From: Deltaproteobacteria bacterium
GTDB taxonomy: Bacteria; Desulfobacterota; GWC2-55-46
Reading direction: 5' to 3'
NCBI GenBank assembly: GCA_020846435.1
Contig: JADLDY010000031.1
Coordinates: 85,557-130,108, forward strand
Length of the DNA: 44,552 nucleotides
Part shown: positions 7,259 through 15,645 of the stretch, piece by piece
How the letters are laid out: each line of letters starts with the position of its first letter
Numbering within the stretch: position 1 is the stretch's first letter
Made by a program: the position numbers and the translations under genes
The notes under the pieces: model-generated
What the model was told of the DNA's origin: nothing
The model's database searches: none
What the model saw: the letters and a program-made list of their open reading frames with translations, nothing else

Positions 7259-8434
7259 GTGATCCTCAAAAACAAGAGAATAACTCTCGGAGTCACCGGC
7301 GCCATCTCTGCCTACAAGGCCCTTGAGCTCACGAGGCTCCTCGTAAAGGAAGGCGCTGAAGTCTGTCCTGTCATGACGCGCTCGGCAACCGAGTTCATAA
7401 CGCCGTTGAGCCTCTCGACCCTTTCGAAAAACCCGGTCTCAACGGAATTGTTCGACCTTACCGGCGAGACGAAGATAAGCCACATAGACCTGGCCCAGGC
7501 CTGTGACCTCATAATCGTCGCCCCGGCGACCGCCAACATCATCGGCAAGGCCGCGAACGGACTTGCCGACGACCTGCTCTCAACGATACTCATGGCGGCC
7601 AAGGCTCCGGTCCTTTTCGCGCCGTCGATGAACTCTCAGATGTGGGCGAACGGGGCTCTTCAGGAGAACGTCAGGAAGCTTAAGTCGAGGGGCTGCCTTT
7701 TCGTCGGCCCTTCTGAGGGCGACCTTGCCTGCGGCTACGCTGGCACCGGCAGGCTAGCGCCAATTGATGAGATACTCGAAGCGGCCAAAGAGGCTTTGAC
7801 TCCTCAGGACTTGAAAGGCGAGAAGGTGCTGGTCACCGCCGGCCCAACGAGAGAGCCTATCGACCCTGTCCGGTATGTGTCGAACGCCTCTTCCGGCAAG
7901 ATGGGGTATGCTATTGCGAAAGCCGCCAGGAGAAGGGGCGCAGAGGTCGTGCTCGTCTCAGGCCCTTCGTTCCTGCCGAGGCCGGAAGGCGTGACCTTCG
8001 TGCCGGTGCGCAGCGCCGAAGAGATGCTGGACGCGTGCGTCAGGCACTTTCCGCAGTCGACGCTCGTCATCATGGCCGCGGCTGTCGCTGATTACAGGCC
8101 GACCATAAGCTACCCGAGCAAGGTCAAGAAGGACGCCAGAGTTTTATCGATCGAGATGGAGCGGACGGAAGACGTATTGAAGAAGCTCGGCACGCTCAAG
8201 AAAAAAGGGCAGACCCTCATTGGCTTTGCCCTCGAGACCGACAGCCTCGAGGAGAACGCGAAAAAGAAGCTAAAGGATAAAGGGCTCGATCTTGTGGTCG
8301 CCAACACCCCGGCAGGACTCGACAGCGATACCAACCAGGTGACGATACTCGGGAGAGACGGCCTTGTCGACAGGCTCACTCCTTTGCCAAAGGATGAAGT
8401 GGCTGACATGATACTGGATAAGGCCTTGCGGTAA
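7259..8434 (+). CDS. coaBC: bifunctional phosphopantothenoylcysteine decarboxylase / phosphopantothenate-cysteine ligase
   Basis: 391 residues, the standard length of CoaBC. The N-terminal flavoprotein decarboxylase (CoaC) has GVTGAISAYKALEL, the active-site His in SHIDLA, the PATANIIGK motif, FAPSMNSQMW, and the substrate-lid Cys in GDLACGYAGTGR. The C-terminal ligase (CoaB) begins near residue 183 with TAGPTREPIDPVRYVSNASS and GKMGYAIA and has the AAAVADYRP segment. Together they convert 4'-phosphopantothenate plus Cys (using CTP) to 4'-phosphopantetheine in coenzyme A synthesis. Start GTG. Last gene of its operon; terminator at 8461. Confidence 0.95.
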   Translation: MILKNKRITLGVTGAISAYKALELTRLLVKEGAEVCPVMTRSATEFITPLSLSTLSKNPVSTELFDLTGETKISHIDLAQACDLIIVAPATANIIGKAANGLADDLLSTILMAAKAPVLFAPSMNSQMWANGALQENVRKLKSRGCLFVGPSEGDLACGYAGTGRLAPIDEILEAAKEALTPQDLKGEKVLVTAGPTREPIDPVRYVSNASSGKMGYAIAKAARRRGAEVVLVSGPSFLPRPEGVTFVPVRSAEEMLDACVRHFPQSTLVIMAAAVADYRPTISYPSKVKKDARVLSIEMERTEDVLKKLGTLKKKGQTLIGFALETDSLEENAKKKLKDKGLDLVVANTPAGLDSDTNQVTILGRDGLVDRLTPLPKDEVADMILDKALR

Positions 8435-8460
8435 GAAGGCGCAATCTGCGGATAATAGAG

Positions 8461-8496
8461 AAGGGGCGGCACAATTATGTGTGCCGCCCCTTCTTT
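8461..8496. terminator. rho-independent terminator between coaBC and the convergent phospholipase-like gene
   Basis: Perfect 12-bp stem AAGGGGCGGCAC / GTGCCGCCCCTT around AATTATGT, followed by CTTTTATTT on the plus strand. The minus strand reads a shorter A/T-rich tail. Confidence 0.88.
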
Positions 8497-8517
8497 TATT
8501 TCATCAGGAACAGTTCT

Positions 8518-9372
8518 TTAAATCCTTACCCACTTGAGCGCGTTCTCCATCGCTGTCTCCCAGTCCTTGCCGTTCTTCCGGACTGTATTGAGCTTCTTCC
8601 GTATGAACTTGGCGGCGTTCAGGCTGTGCTTGCCTGTCGGGTCTTTTCTCAGGCAGTGGGCCTTGTGCGTGAAGGTCAGGAGGTCTATTATGCTGTCGAT
8701 GGATATGGCGAAGTACCTGTCCTTTTCTTCGCGGCTCAACGCCCATTTCGACGACGAGGAGAGGAGGGTCAGCATCCTGTGCCACTGGTCGACCCTCTGG
8801 ATGGACATGACCGACGAGAAGATCGTCTTGTTTGTCCGGAACGACAGGGGCGTGTCCTCGATGGTCGCGTCAAGGAGCCTGTCGTTGTCCCGGTGGACTT
8901 CCTTTACAAGTTTTTTAGGGATCTGCCAGACCTTCTTGTCGGCAAGGGCGTCAAAGCGCATCTCCCAGTAAATGTGGCGAAGAGTCCTCGACGAGAACGA
9001 GCGTATCATCATCTCGGGGATGAAGTGGTTGTGGGCTATTGTGTCGGCGGCCAGATGGCTAAGGTAGCCGTAGACGAAAGCCCGTTGTGAGTCGGTCTCC
9101 GCTCTCTTGAGGAGCTTGAAGCCTATCTTCCAGTTGTGGCAGTGCTTCAATTCCTCGCACAGGTTCTTGCCGACGACTATGTCCGCGCTGATGTTGCCGT
9201 AGAGGAAGTCGTAGGGGTAGGCCTCCAAAAGGGCCCTTGCTGGAGGAATCAGCAGTCTCGTATTCTCCAGCATCGTCTTGCCGAGTTCGAGGTGGGTGGC
9301 CGGGCCCCAGGCAAAGGCCGCGTCCGGCAGCCCGAGGAGTATGATGAGGGTGATGGAAGCGATAATGAACAT
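8518..9372 (-). CDS. zinc-dependent phospholipase C-like protein, exported
   Basis: 284 residues with an N-terminal signal peptide (MFIIASITLIILLGLPDAAFA-W). The mature protein starts with Trp, as in the zinc-dependent phospholipase C/S1-P1 nuclease superfamily where the N-terminal Trp ligates zinc, followed by WGPATHLELGK (His), then GYLSHLAADTIAHNHFIPE (closely spaced His and Asp ligands). These features fit the ZnPC-like Pfam family (Zn_dep_PLPC). Location would be periplasmic; the substrate (lipid or other phosphodiester) is unknown. No obvious RBS precedes ATG 9372; the upstream bases are very AT-rich. Divergent from the UDG-like gene (65-base gap). Confidence 0.75.
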   Translation of the reverse strand: MFIIASITLIILLGLPDAAFAWGPATHLELGKTMLENTRLLIPPARALLEAYPYDFLYGNISADIVVGKNLCEELKHCHNWKIGFKLLKRAETDSQRAFVYGYLSHLAADTIAHNHFIPEMMIRSFSSRTLRHIYWEMRFDALADKKVWQIPKKLVKEVHRDNDRLLDATIEDTPLSFRTNKTIFSSVMSIQRVDQWHRMLTLLSSSSKWALSREEKDRYFAISIDSIIDLLTFTHKAHCLRKDPTGKHSLNAAKFIRKKLNTVRKNGKDWETAMENALKWVRI

Positions 9373-9437
9373 ATATATAATGGTATGAGAAAGGATTAGC
9401 TGTTGTAAAGGGAAAAAAAAGGTAGTAGATATAATCC

Positions 9438-10130
9438 ATGGACCCCCGCGAGATAAAAGACGTTGCCGAAGCCCTTATCCGGCGCATCGAGTTCCTGCAG
9501 GACGCTGGAATAACAGGGCTCTCCAGGGCCAGCGCCTTGAAGCCGGCTGTTCCGGCCATTGAAGGAGAACCCGCTGAATGGGTCGTATTCAAGGGCGCGC
9601 TCAAGGACGCGGCAAACTTCAGCGCCTGCGCTCATCAGGACTGGAAGGGCGTGCTCTTCGGTGTGTGGCCTCTCGGGAAAGCGGTCGTTCTCTGGGGCGT
9701 GCCAGTCGGCGCGCAGACCATTCAAAGCGGCCCTTTCGGGGCGGAGCCCCTTTCCCAGCTCGAAAGCATGCTCGTATGGCTCGCCGGAGAACTCAAGAGC
9801 CCTGTTCCGCTGGCCGCAAACCCTGAGACAATCCTTGTCGCCAGATGCCCTCAAGACGGAGGATATACGGATACCGGGGCCGCTGTGGCCTGCCTCGGCT
9901 CTCTTGAGCCTTATCTCAAAGGCGCGCAAGGCGTGCTCCTCATGGGCTCTCTGGCGGCCTGGGCCTTTCTTCAGTCGGCCGACCTTGACGGCGCGAGGGG
10001 CAGGGCGCACAAGGCATCCGGCCGCTCGCTTTTCGTGACATACCCGCCTGATGATTGGATAACTGATCAGGCCAGCAAGAAGGCGGCCCATAACGACCTG
10101 AAGCTCCTGATCAGGGAGATCGCGAGCTGA
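9438..10130 (+). CDS. degenerate uracil-DNA glycosylase-superfamily protein
   Basis: 230 residues. The C-terminal half follows the outline of family 4/5 uracil-DNA glycosylases: ETILVARCPQDG (where active enzymes have TNVVKCRPP), then GAQGVLLMGSLAAWAFLQS (IVALG..A...LL), RGRAHKASGRSLFVTYPPDD (RG.w....v..TYHPAyLL) and NDLKLLIREI. The conserved active-site His of the HP motif is replaced (YPPDDW), and the N-terminal GEAPG loop and paired Fe-S cysteines are not seen; only three isolated Cys occur. It is therefore likely a non-catalytic or altered-specificity relative. The first ~90 residues match nothing I recognise. Monocistronic or leading into nfeD, which has its own promoter. Confidence 0.55.
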   Translation: MDPREIKDVAEALIRRIEFLQDAGITGLSRASALKPAVPAIEGEPAEWVVFKGALKDAANFSACAHQDWKGVLFGVWPLGKAVVLWGVPVGAQTIQSGPFGAEPLSQLESMLVWLAGELKSPVPLAANPETILVARCPQDGGYTDTGAAVACLGSLEPYLKGAQGVLLMGSLAAWAFLQSADLDGARGRAHKASGRSLFVTYPPDDWITDQASKKAAHNDLKLLIREIAS

Positions 10131-10149
10131 GGACGGGCTCAAGGGGTTG

Positions 10150-10178
10150 TTGAAAAGAGCCATCTTCCCTGATAGAAT
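10150..10178 (+). promoter_or_regulatory. promoter of nfeD, placed for a leaderless mRNA
   Basis: TTGAAA (10150-10155), 17 bases, TAGAAT (10173-10178) with TGA just before, an extended -10. The ATG at 10185 lies six bases after the -10, where transcription would begin. Confidence 0.65.
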
Positions 10179-10184
10179 CATCTC

Positions 10185-11588
10185 ATGAAAACTTACGGCA
10201 GGCGAGCTCCCGGAGGCATCCCCCGCGTCAGAGCGAGCGGACAAAAGCCGGTTTTCCGTTCATCTTCCGAAGGCTTCCTTGAGCGCTCTGCCGGGGTCTT
10301 TAAAAGACCCTTTTTGTGCCTGCTTTTCCTGATAGTATTCCTCTTCCCCCAATTGCCGTCTTTTTCAGTTGCCAGCGAGATACTTTTCGTGACCATCGAC
10401 GGAGTCATAAACCCCGTTACAGCCGAGTTCCTCGACGACGCGATAAGAAAGGCGCATTTCAGGAAGGCCGGCGCTCTGGTCGTAGAGCTCGACACGCCCG
10501 GCGGCCTCGACCTCTCGATGCGCGAGATGATAAAGGATATCCTCTCCTCCGAAGTCCCGGTCGTAGTTTTCGTCGCTCCTGCCGGGTCGAGGGCGGCCTC
10601 GGCCGGGGTATTCATAGCCTACGCCGCGTCTGTCGCGGCGATGGCCCCCGGCACGAATATCGGCTCGGCCCACCCCGTCTCAATGGCCGGGAAGATGGAC
10701 GAGGTCATGTCGAAGAAGGTCGAGAACGACGCGGTAGCCTACCTGAAGGGCATAGCGCTCAAGCGTGGCAGGAACGCCGAGTGGGCTGAGAAGGCGGTGC
10801 GCGAGTCCGTCAATGTCACGGCTGAAGAGGCCTTGAAGCTTGGAGTGATAAACATGCTCGCCTCCACGAGGGAAGAACTCCTTGGGAAGCTCGACGGCAT
10901 GAAGGCCCCGGTCGCGTCAGGCTCTGTTGTGCTCTCGACCAAAGGCGCGGCAGTTTCCGAGATGAAGATGAGCCTCAAGTACAGGGTCCTGTCCGCGATC
11001 TCGAACCCGAATGTCGCCTACATACTCATGATAGTCGGGATGATGGGCATATACTTCGAGCTTGCCAACCCAGGGGCCGTATTCCCGGGCGTAATAGGCG
11101 CCGTCAGCCTCGTGCTCGCGTTCTACGCATTCCAGAGCCTTCCCATCAACTACGCCGGGCTCCTTCTCATAGCCCTGGGCGTGATATTCTTCATAGTGGA
11201 GCTGATGGTCGTAAGCTACGGACTTTTAACGGTCGCCGGAATAGTCTCTCTTCTGCTGGGGTCTCTCATGCTCTTTGATTCGCCTGCTCCGTACTTCAAT
11301 GTTTCGATATGGGTGATACTCCCGGCGATTATCCTCATGGCGGCAGTGATACTCGTGGCCATGTTCTTCGCCGTGAAGATACACCGCAAGAAGCCGGTGA
11401 GCGGCGCTGAAGAGCTCACCGGGGCAACCGGGGCCGCGGTCGACGCCTTTGGCGGGCAGAGAGAAGGCAGGGTCTTCATAGAAGGGGAGTACTGGAACGC
11501 GGTCTCTGACGGGCAGATCGAAAAAGGCGACAAGGTAGCGGTCCTTGAGGTGAAGGGGCTTCTTCTCAAGGTAAGGAAGGCTTCATAA
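10185..11588 (+). CDS. NfeD-family membrane-bound ClpP-class serine protease
   Basis: 467 residues of the long NfeD type. After a basic ~42-residue lead a signal-anchor helix ([13 protein letters not shown]) exports a ClpP-like protease domain: [10 protein letters not shown], then the nucleophile Ser139 in [20 protein letters not shown], and the probable general base Lys188 in VAYLKGIA. A cluster of four or five membrane helices follows (about 280-405) and a C-terminal OB-fold ([10 protein letters not shown]...[16 protein letters not shown]). NfeD proteases act with slipins on membrane proteins; the slipin gene is directly downstream (16-base gap), the conserved partnership. The long N-terminal lead is odd, but the promoter spacing makes ATG 10185 the first codon of the message. 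Confidence 0.92.
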   Translation: MKTYGRRAPGGIPRVRASGQKPVFRSSSEGFLERSAGVFKRPFLCLLFLIVFLFPQLPSFSVASEILFVTIDGVINPVTAEFLDDAIRKAHFRKAGALVVELDTPGGLDLSMREMIKDILSSEVPVVVFVAPAGSRAASAGVFIAYAASVAAMAPGTNIGSAHPVSMAGKMDEVMSKKVENDAVAYLKGIALKRGRNAEWAEKAVRESVNVTAEEALKLGVINMLASTREELLGKLDGMKAPVASGSVVLSTKGAAVSEMKMSLKYRVLSAISNPNVAYILMIVGMMGIYFELANPGAVFPGVIGAVSLVLAFYAFQSLPINYAGLLLIALGVIFFIVELMVVSYGLLTVAGIVSLLLGSLMLFDSPAPYFNVSIWVILPAIILMAAVILVAMFFAVKIHRKKPVSGAEELTGATGAAVDAFGGQREGRVFIEGEYWNAVSDGQIEKGDKVAVLEVKGLLLKVRKAS

Positions 11589-11604
11589 AACAGGGAGGAA
11601 GGAT

Positions 11605-12372
11605 ATGCAATTCGGCATCGGCACCGGCACTCTTGTTCTCATAGGGCTCGCGGTACTTTTTTTATGGAGCGCGGTCAAGATACTCCCGGAATATGAAAGG
11701 GGCGTAATATTCTTTCTGGGCAGGTTCCAGGCTGTAAAGGGGCCCGGCCTCATATTCATCATACCCGGCGTCCAGAAGATGGTGAAAGTGAGCCTCAGGA
11801 CGGTCACTATGGACGTCCCTCCTCAGGAAGTCATCACGAGGGACAACGTCTCGGTCAAGGTCAACGCGGTCGTCTACTTCAGGGTCATGTCGCCTGACAA
11901 GGCGATAATATCAATCGAGAATTATCTTTACGCCGCCAGCCAGCTCTCGCAGACGACCTTGAGAAGCGTATGCGGCCAGGCTGAGCTCGATGAGCTCCTG
12001 ACCGAGAGGGACAAGATAAACAAGGCCATACAGGAGATACTCGACAAGCAGACAGACCCCTGGGGCATAAAGGTCAGCCTCGTAGAGGTCAAGGCAATAG
12101 ACCTGCCCGAAGAGATGAAGAGGGCGATGGCCAAGCAGGCTGAGGCCGAAAGGGAGAAGAGGGCCAAGATAATACACGCAGAGGGCGAGCTCATGGCCTC
12201 CTACAAGATACTCGAGGCCGCGGACCTCCTGTCGAAGAATGCGGTCTCTCTCCAGCTCCGTTACCTCCAGACCCTCACGGAGATAGCGGCAGAGAAGAAC
12301 TCCACGATAATCTTCCCGCTGCCCATGGACCTCGTCAAACCTTTTTTGAATATGCCCTTGAAGAAGGAGTAG
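11605..12372 (+). CDS. slipin (SPFH/stomatin-like membrane protein)
   Basis: 255 residues: a short N-terminal membrane helix ([20 protein letters not shown]), the slipin hallmark [14 protein letters not shown], then the SPFH domain ([42 protein letters not shown]) and a C-terminal coiled coil ([25 protein letters not shown]). Slipins oligomerise in the membrane and form microdomains, partnered by NfeD, whose gene directly precedes it. RBS GGGAGGAAGG seven bases upstream of ATG. The radC-like gene starts 14 bases after its stop, so the three are likely one transcript. Confidence 0.93.
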   Translation: MQFGIGTGTLVLIGLAVLFLWSAVKILPEYERGVIFFLGRFQAVKGPGLIFIIPGVQKMVKVSLRTVTMDVPPQEVITRDNVSVKVNAVVYFRVMSPDKAIISIENYLYAASQLSQTTLRSVCGQAELDELLTERDKINKAIQEILDKQTDPWGIKVSLVEVKAIDLPEEMKRAMAKQAEAEREKRAKIIHAEGELMASYKILEAADLLSKNAVSLQLRYLQTLTEIAAEKNSTIIFPLPMDLVKPFLNMPLKKE

Positions 12373-12386
12373 ACTGAGAAAAAATT

Positions 12387-13079
12387 ATGCCGGCAGCTCA
12401 GAGCGGTTCACCTGGACACAGAAAAAGGCTGAGGGAGAGGTTTTTAAGGTCGTCCCTTGAAGGGTTCCACGACTACGAAGTCGTGGAACTCCTGTTGACC
12501 TACGCCATACCAAGGCGGGACGTTAAGCCTGTTGCCAAGGCGCTCATAAAGAGGTTCAAGGGTCTCAGGGGGATATGCGAGGCTTCGCCTGAAGAGATGC
12601 TTGAGGTCTCAGGGTGCGGGGCGAGGAGCGCGGAGCTCTTCTGGCTCCTTAAAGAGGCGGCATCCGTTTACGTCAATGAGAAGGCGGCATCCCGCCCTCC
12701 TGTAAAGTCTGCGGCCGACGTCATCTGCTTTGTCAACGACCACGCTAAAGCGTATGAGGACAACGGCGAGAGGCTCTTCGCGCTTTTCTTGAACTCCAAG
12801 AACGAGATACTCGGCATAGAGCTTTTGCACGAGGGGGATGTGAACAAGGCGTTTGTGCACCCCAGGTCGGTAATGGAAAAGGCCTTCGGCTACAACGCCC
12901 GCTCGATAATATTCGTGCACAAGGCTATCGGGCAGGCCGCGCCTTCGGCCGGAGAGAAGGCGCTCGCTCAGGTGCTGGAAGCGGCGGCCCGGTCGATAGA
13001 CATACTCGTCCATGACCACATCATAGTCGGCAACAGGAGCTTCCTGAGCGCGAGGGACCTGGGCTGGCTCAGGCCCTGA
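12387..13079 (+). CDS. RadC-family protein with degenerate JAMM motif (paralogue 1)
   Basis: 230 residues with the RadC layout: N-terminal DYEVVELLLTYAIPRRDVKPVA and the HhH-like LRGICEASPEEMLEVSGCGARSAELF, then an MPN (JAB1/MPN) fold with NSKNEILGIELLHEGDVNKAFVHPRSVMEKAF. RadC proteins normally carry a metal-binding HNHPSGD-x-x-PS-x-x-D motif; here it reads HKAIGQAAPSAGE, losing the second His and Asp, so hydrolase activity is unlikely. The downstream LVHDHIIVGNRSFLSARDLGWL is conserved. A second radC with an intact motif is at 39205. Located after nfeD-slipin, and its 3' end overlaps the convergent thiD gene by 11 bases. Despite the name, RadC's role is unsettled. Confidence 0.9.
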   Translation: MPAAQSGSPGHRKRLRERFLRSSLEGFHDYEVVELLLTYAIPRRDVKPVAKALIKRFKGLRGICEASPEEMLEVSGCGARSAELFWLLKEAASVYVNEKAASRPPVKSAADVICFVNDHAKAYEDNGERLFALFLNSKNEILGIELLHEGDVNKAFVHPRSVMEKAFGYNARSIIFVHKAIGQAAPSAGEKALAQVLEAAARSIDILVHDHIIVGNRSFLSARDLGWLRP

Positions 13080-13812
13080 CTCTGCTTTTGAATTCCTCTT
13101 CGAGAAACCGTTTGGCCTCTTTTACCGATTTTTTCACAGAAAAGCCCTTCGCGAGGCAGGCCGCTATCGCCGCGGATAGCACGCACCCAGTGCCGTGGAA
13201 CGCGGCCTTTGGCCCTTTTATCCTGGAGCCCTTGAACAGCGTAACCTCTTTTCCGTCGTAGAGGAGGTCTGCCGGCTCTCCTTTGAGGTGGCCGCCTTTT
13301 ACGAGGACGTTTGCCGCGCCCATCGAAAAGAGGGCTTTCGCGGCCTTCTCCATGCCTTTGATGCCTGTGATTTTTATGCCGGTAAGCGCGGCAGCCTCAA
13401 TCAGGTTGGGAGTGGCGACTACGGCGTAAGGCAGGAGAGAGGCAAGCTCTTTCGCCCCGGCCTTATCGAGAAGAGGCTTGCCGCCTGTCGAGCGAAGGAC
13501 AGTGTCCACGACGAGGTTTCTGAGCCTGCCCGCCTTCATGAGCCTTTTGATGACGCTGAGGTTCTCGAGGCTCCCGATCATTCCGGTCTTTGCCGCGTCT
13601 ATCGTAAACTCTTCAAGGAGCGTTTCTATCTGCTCCCTGAGGAGTCTGCCCGGCACGGCCATGACAGATTTTACGGCAGAGCTGTTCTGCGCGGTCACGG
13701 CCGTAACCGCCGAGAGCCCTCTCGTGCCGAAGGCCGCGAAGGTGCGAAGATCTGACTGGAGGCCCGCGCCTCCTGATGGGTCTGAGCCGGCTATGGTAAG
13801 GACGGTCTTCAT
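13069..13812 (-). CDS. thiD: hydroxymethylpyrimidine/phosphomethylpyrimidine kinase
   Basis: 247 residues, typical ThiD ribokinase-like fold: TIAGSDPSGGAGLQSDLRTF at the N-terminus, AAKTGMIGS, LVVDTVLRSTGG, LVKGGHL, and the catalytic/anion-hole FHGTGCVLSAAIAA. It phosphorylates HMP and HMP-P using ATP in thiamine biosynthesis. The ATG at 13812 begins MKTVLTIAG; a longer frame reading into the upstream DUF445 gene is spurious. It starts two bases after the DUF445 stop, hence co-transcribed. Its 3' end overlaps the convergent radC-like gene. One oddity: DTVLRSTGG replaces the usual DPVM-S-G motif, so Pro and Met of that loop differ. Confidence 0.93.
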   Translation of the reverse strand: MKTVLTIAGSDPSGGAGLQSDLRTFAAFGTRGLSAVTAVTAQNSSAVKSVMAVPGRLLREQIETLLEEFTIDAAKTGMIGSLENLSVIKRLMKAGRLRNLVVDTVLRSTGGKPLLDKAGAKELASLLPYAVVATPNLIEAAALTGIKITGIKGMEKAAKALFSMGAANVLVKGGHLKGEPADLLYDGKEVTLFKGSRIKGPKAAFHGTGCVLSAAIAACLAKGFSVKKSVKEAKRFLEEEFKSRVRA

Positions 13813-13814
13813 CG

Positions 13815-14417
13815 TCACCACCCGAAAGCGAGGGTCAGGATAGACTGGAAGAGGCCGATTATAAAGCCCATGACTCCGCCGAGGTATTCGAGGTGCTTCA
13901 GTTCCCTCGCGATGAAGTCGGTGAGGAGTTTTTCGAACTTCTTGAGGTCGAGCTTGTCGATCTTCGTCACGAGGAGTTCCTGGACGTCGATGCTCTCTTT
14001 CACCTTCGCGGCCAGAGAGTCTTTTTTCCTGTCGAGGTGCGAGATTATCTCTTTTGTCAGGACGAGCTTGACCTGGCCCTTGAGGTTTTCCGAGACGAGG
14101 CCGACGATGGGGAGTTTGAGGTATTTGGAAGAGAACCTGTGCTCTACGGCCTCTTCCACTGTGCTCTCGATCTCTTTTTCCCAATCGAGGCCTGAGAGGG
14201 CTTTGGCGAAGTCGCCGGAGGAGAGCAGGTCCTTTTCGATAGCCTTTGCCATGGAGCGGGCTATCTCTTTTCTCCTTTTCGGGATTACGCCCTGTACCTG
14301 GTATCCGAGGATGCTGAATGGAATATGCGGTCTGAAAAGGAGTTTTATGGCTACGTAGTTGGTGACCCAGCCGATTATCGCCCCGGCTACTGGCGGGATG
14401 AGTTGCTCAAGCTGCAT
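13815..14417 (-). CDS. DUF445 family membrane protein
   Basis: 200 residues: an N-terminal helix with the family signature PPVAGAIIGWVTNYVAIKLLFRP, an extended amphipathic/coiled-coil middle, and a C-terminal helix GGVMGFIIGLFQSILTLAF. DUF445 (YheB-like) proteins are membrane-anchored proteins of unknown function with this short form found widely in Firmicutes and deltaproteobacteria. The conserved R-x-PH-P (FRPHIPFSILG) and GVIPKRRKEIARSM stretch confirms membership. Cotranscribed with thiD. Confidence 0.88.
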   Translation of the reverse strand: MQLEQLIPPVAGAIIGWVTNYVAIKLLFRPHIPFSILGYQVQGVIPKRRKEIARSMAKAIEKDLLSSGDFAKALSGLDWEKEIESTVEEAVEHRFSSKYLKLPIVGLVSENLKGQVKLVLTKEIISHLDRKKDSLAAKVKESIDVQELLVTKIDKLDLKKFEKLLTDFIARELKHLEYLGGVMGFIIGLFQSILTLAFGW

Positions 14418-14492
14418 TTTTTATGCGCTCCGGTTTATGGGGAATGCTCGGCCGGGAATTTTCTGGCGGGTGGTCCTTGAAGAGAGCTTTTT

Positions 14493-14771
14493 TCAGAAGC
14501 CGAAGCCCTTTTTAGAGACCTCTTCCTCGAAGTACTTCTTGTAGAGGATGTCCCACTCGCGGCTGCCCTCCGGGACTCCGCGCGAAAGAGAGCGTATCTT
14601 GTCCCTGGCCGCTGAGTCGGCGTCGTCCTCGACCCTCAGGAAGCCGGTGATGACCTTTTTTATCTCGAGGAGGGCTTTGTTCTCGTCGGTGAAGTCGACG
14701 AGGTCATCCTTCCATACTGCGTCGAATATGAGGTGGGCTATGTGGGAGATTCTGTCGTCTGAAAGCCTCAA
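14493..14771 (-). CDS. DUF507 family protein (second of a tandem pair)
   Basis: 92 residues, starting MRLSDDRISHIAHLIFDAVWKD, the DUF507 signature N-terminus, and ending with SREWDILYKKYFEEEVSKKG. Function unknown. It overlaps the upstream DUF507 paralogue by four bases (ATGA), so the two are translationally coupled and may form a heterodimer. No catalytic motif is visible; the protein is highly charged and helical. No terminator is visible in the 75 bases before DUF445. Confidence 0.88.
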   Translation of the reverse strand: MRLSDDRISHIAHLIFDAVWKDDLVDFTDENKALLEIKKVITGFLRVEDDADSAARDKIRSLSRGVPEGSREWDILYKKYFEEEVSKKGFGF

Positions 14772-15049
14772 AGGATTATCCCCCTTTCCCTGGCGAGCTT
14801 GCCCTTGACGATGTTGAACATCTTGCGGTAGTCGAGCCGCTGGCTGTCTATCTCGCCTGAGTGCCCCTTCAATATCTCCTCGACCTCCCGGTCGAGGCTG
14901 TCTTCGGCTCGCAGGTCGGCTAAAAAGGCCTCGGTCATGCGCTCGAGGATCTTTGCCTCAGAGGATTTCATCTCGACAAGCTCTTTTTCCTTGAGCTTCT
15001 CGATGACGGTCCTCATTATCTTCTCGACCTGTTCTTTTGTCAGTTTCAT
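14768..15049 (-). CDS. DUF507 family protein (first of a tandem pair)
   Basis: 93 residues, starting MKLTKEQVEKIMRTVIEKLKEK and ending RLDYRKMFNIVKGKLARERGIIL. The two neighbours share length, the N-terminal xLxxxxxxxI pattern and a C-terminal Tyr-rich helix, marking them as paralogues. Function unknown. First gene of a minus-strand group that continues to the second DUF507 gene and possibly DUF445-thiD. Divergent from the PA2779-like gene. Confidence 0.88.
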   Translation of the reverse strand: MKLTKEQVEKIMRTVIEKLKEKELVEMKSSEAKILERMTEAFLADLRAEDSLDREVEEILKGHSGEIDSQRLDYRKMFNIVKGKLARERGIIL

Positions 15050-15089
15050 CCTGCGAAAATATCACAGTATACCCGTGTTTGCAAGGGAG

Positions 15090-15118
15090 TTGACAGATAG
15101 GGCTTTTTGGAATATAAA
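15090..15118 (+). promoter_or_regulatory. promoter of the PA2779-PA2778 module
   Basis: TTGACA (15090-15095), exactly 17 bases, TATAAA (15113-15118). The leader then contains a GC-rich inverted repeat (GCGCGC...GCGCGC, about 15129-15156) before the RBS AAGGGGAG. Confidence 0.85.
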
Positions 15119-15186
15119 TTAACTCAAAGCGCGCGCATGAGCTGAGAGCGCGCGGTGTTAAAAAAATATATAAAGGGGAGTGCGGG

Positions 15187-15585
15187 ATGAAATTGGTCAA
15201 AAGCTGGTATTTCAGGCAGATAGCGCTGGTGCTCGCGTTCACGATGCTCGCCATAGGGGCTATCCCAGCGAAGAGCATGGCTTATGTAGTAGGGTCTGAG
15301 GCGGTAGTCGCCGAGCATTCGAGGGAGGCGGACCTCGCCAGGATTCAGAGGGTGCTCGAGTCAAAGCTGGTTTCCGACAAGCTCTCTGAGTCCGGTCTCA
15401 GCCAGGACGAGATAAACGGCAGGCTGTCGCAGCTCTCCGACGAGGACGTCCACTCTTTCGCCTCACAGCTCGAGAGCGTTAATCCGGGCGGGGACGGCGT
15501 CGGGGTAGTCATAGGCCTTCTCGTAATAGTGATACTCGTGATCATCATCCTGAGGCTCATGGACAGGAAGATAATCATAAGGTAG
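15187..15585 (+). CDS. PA2779 family protein
   Basis: 132 residues: signal-peptide-like N-terminus (VLAFTMLAIGAIPAKSMAY), a short soluble part with an EF-like LSQDEINGRLSQLSDEDVHSFA, a Gly-rich link NPGGDGVG, and a C-terminal membrane helix (VVIGLLVIVILVIIILRL) followed by MDRK. This is the layout of the PA2779 family, small envelope proteins found next to PA2778-family peptidases, as here. Role unknown; a plausible partner or substrate of the adjacent peptidase. Strong promoter upstream and a terminator directly downstream suggest it is made in excess over the following genes. Confidence 0.8.
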   Translation: MKLVKSWYFRQIALVLAFTMLAIGAIPAKSMAYVVGSEAVVAEHSREADLARIQRVLESKLVSDKLSESGLSQDEINGRLSQLSDEDVHSFASQLESVNPGGDGVGVVIGLLVIVILVIIILRLMDRKIIIR

Positions 15586-15600
15586 TTTTTTTCTTTCAAT

Positions 15601-15638
15601 GGCCCGGGGTCTTCAAGGCCCCGGGCCTGTTTTTTTTG
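15601..15638 (+). terminator. intra-operon terminator between PA2779- and PA2778-like genes
   Basis: Nine-bp GC stem (15601-15609 with 15619-15627) followed by TG and eight T. The next gene starts eight bases later with no new promoter visible, so this probably acts as a partial terminator. Confidence 0.88.
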
Positions 15639-15645
15639 AGGTTTG

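Noticed and set aside
13813-14184. N-terminal extension of ThiD
   Set aside because: Reads antiparallel low-complexity Arg/Pro sequence through the DUF445 gene; the ATG at 13812 gives the conserved family start.
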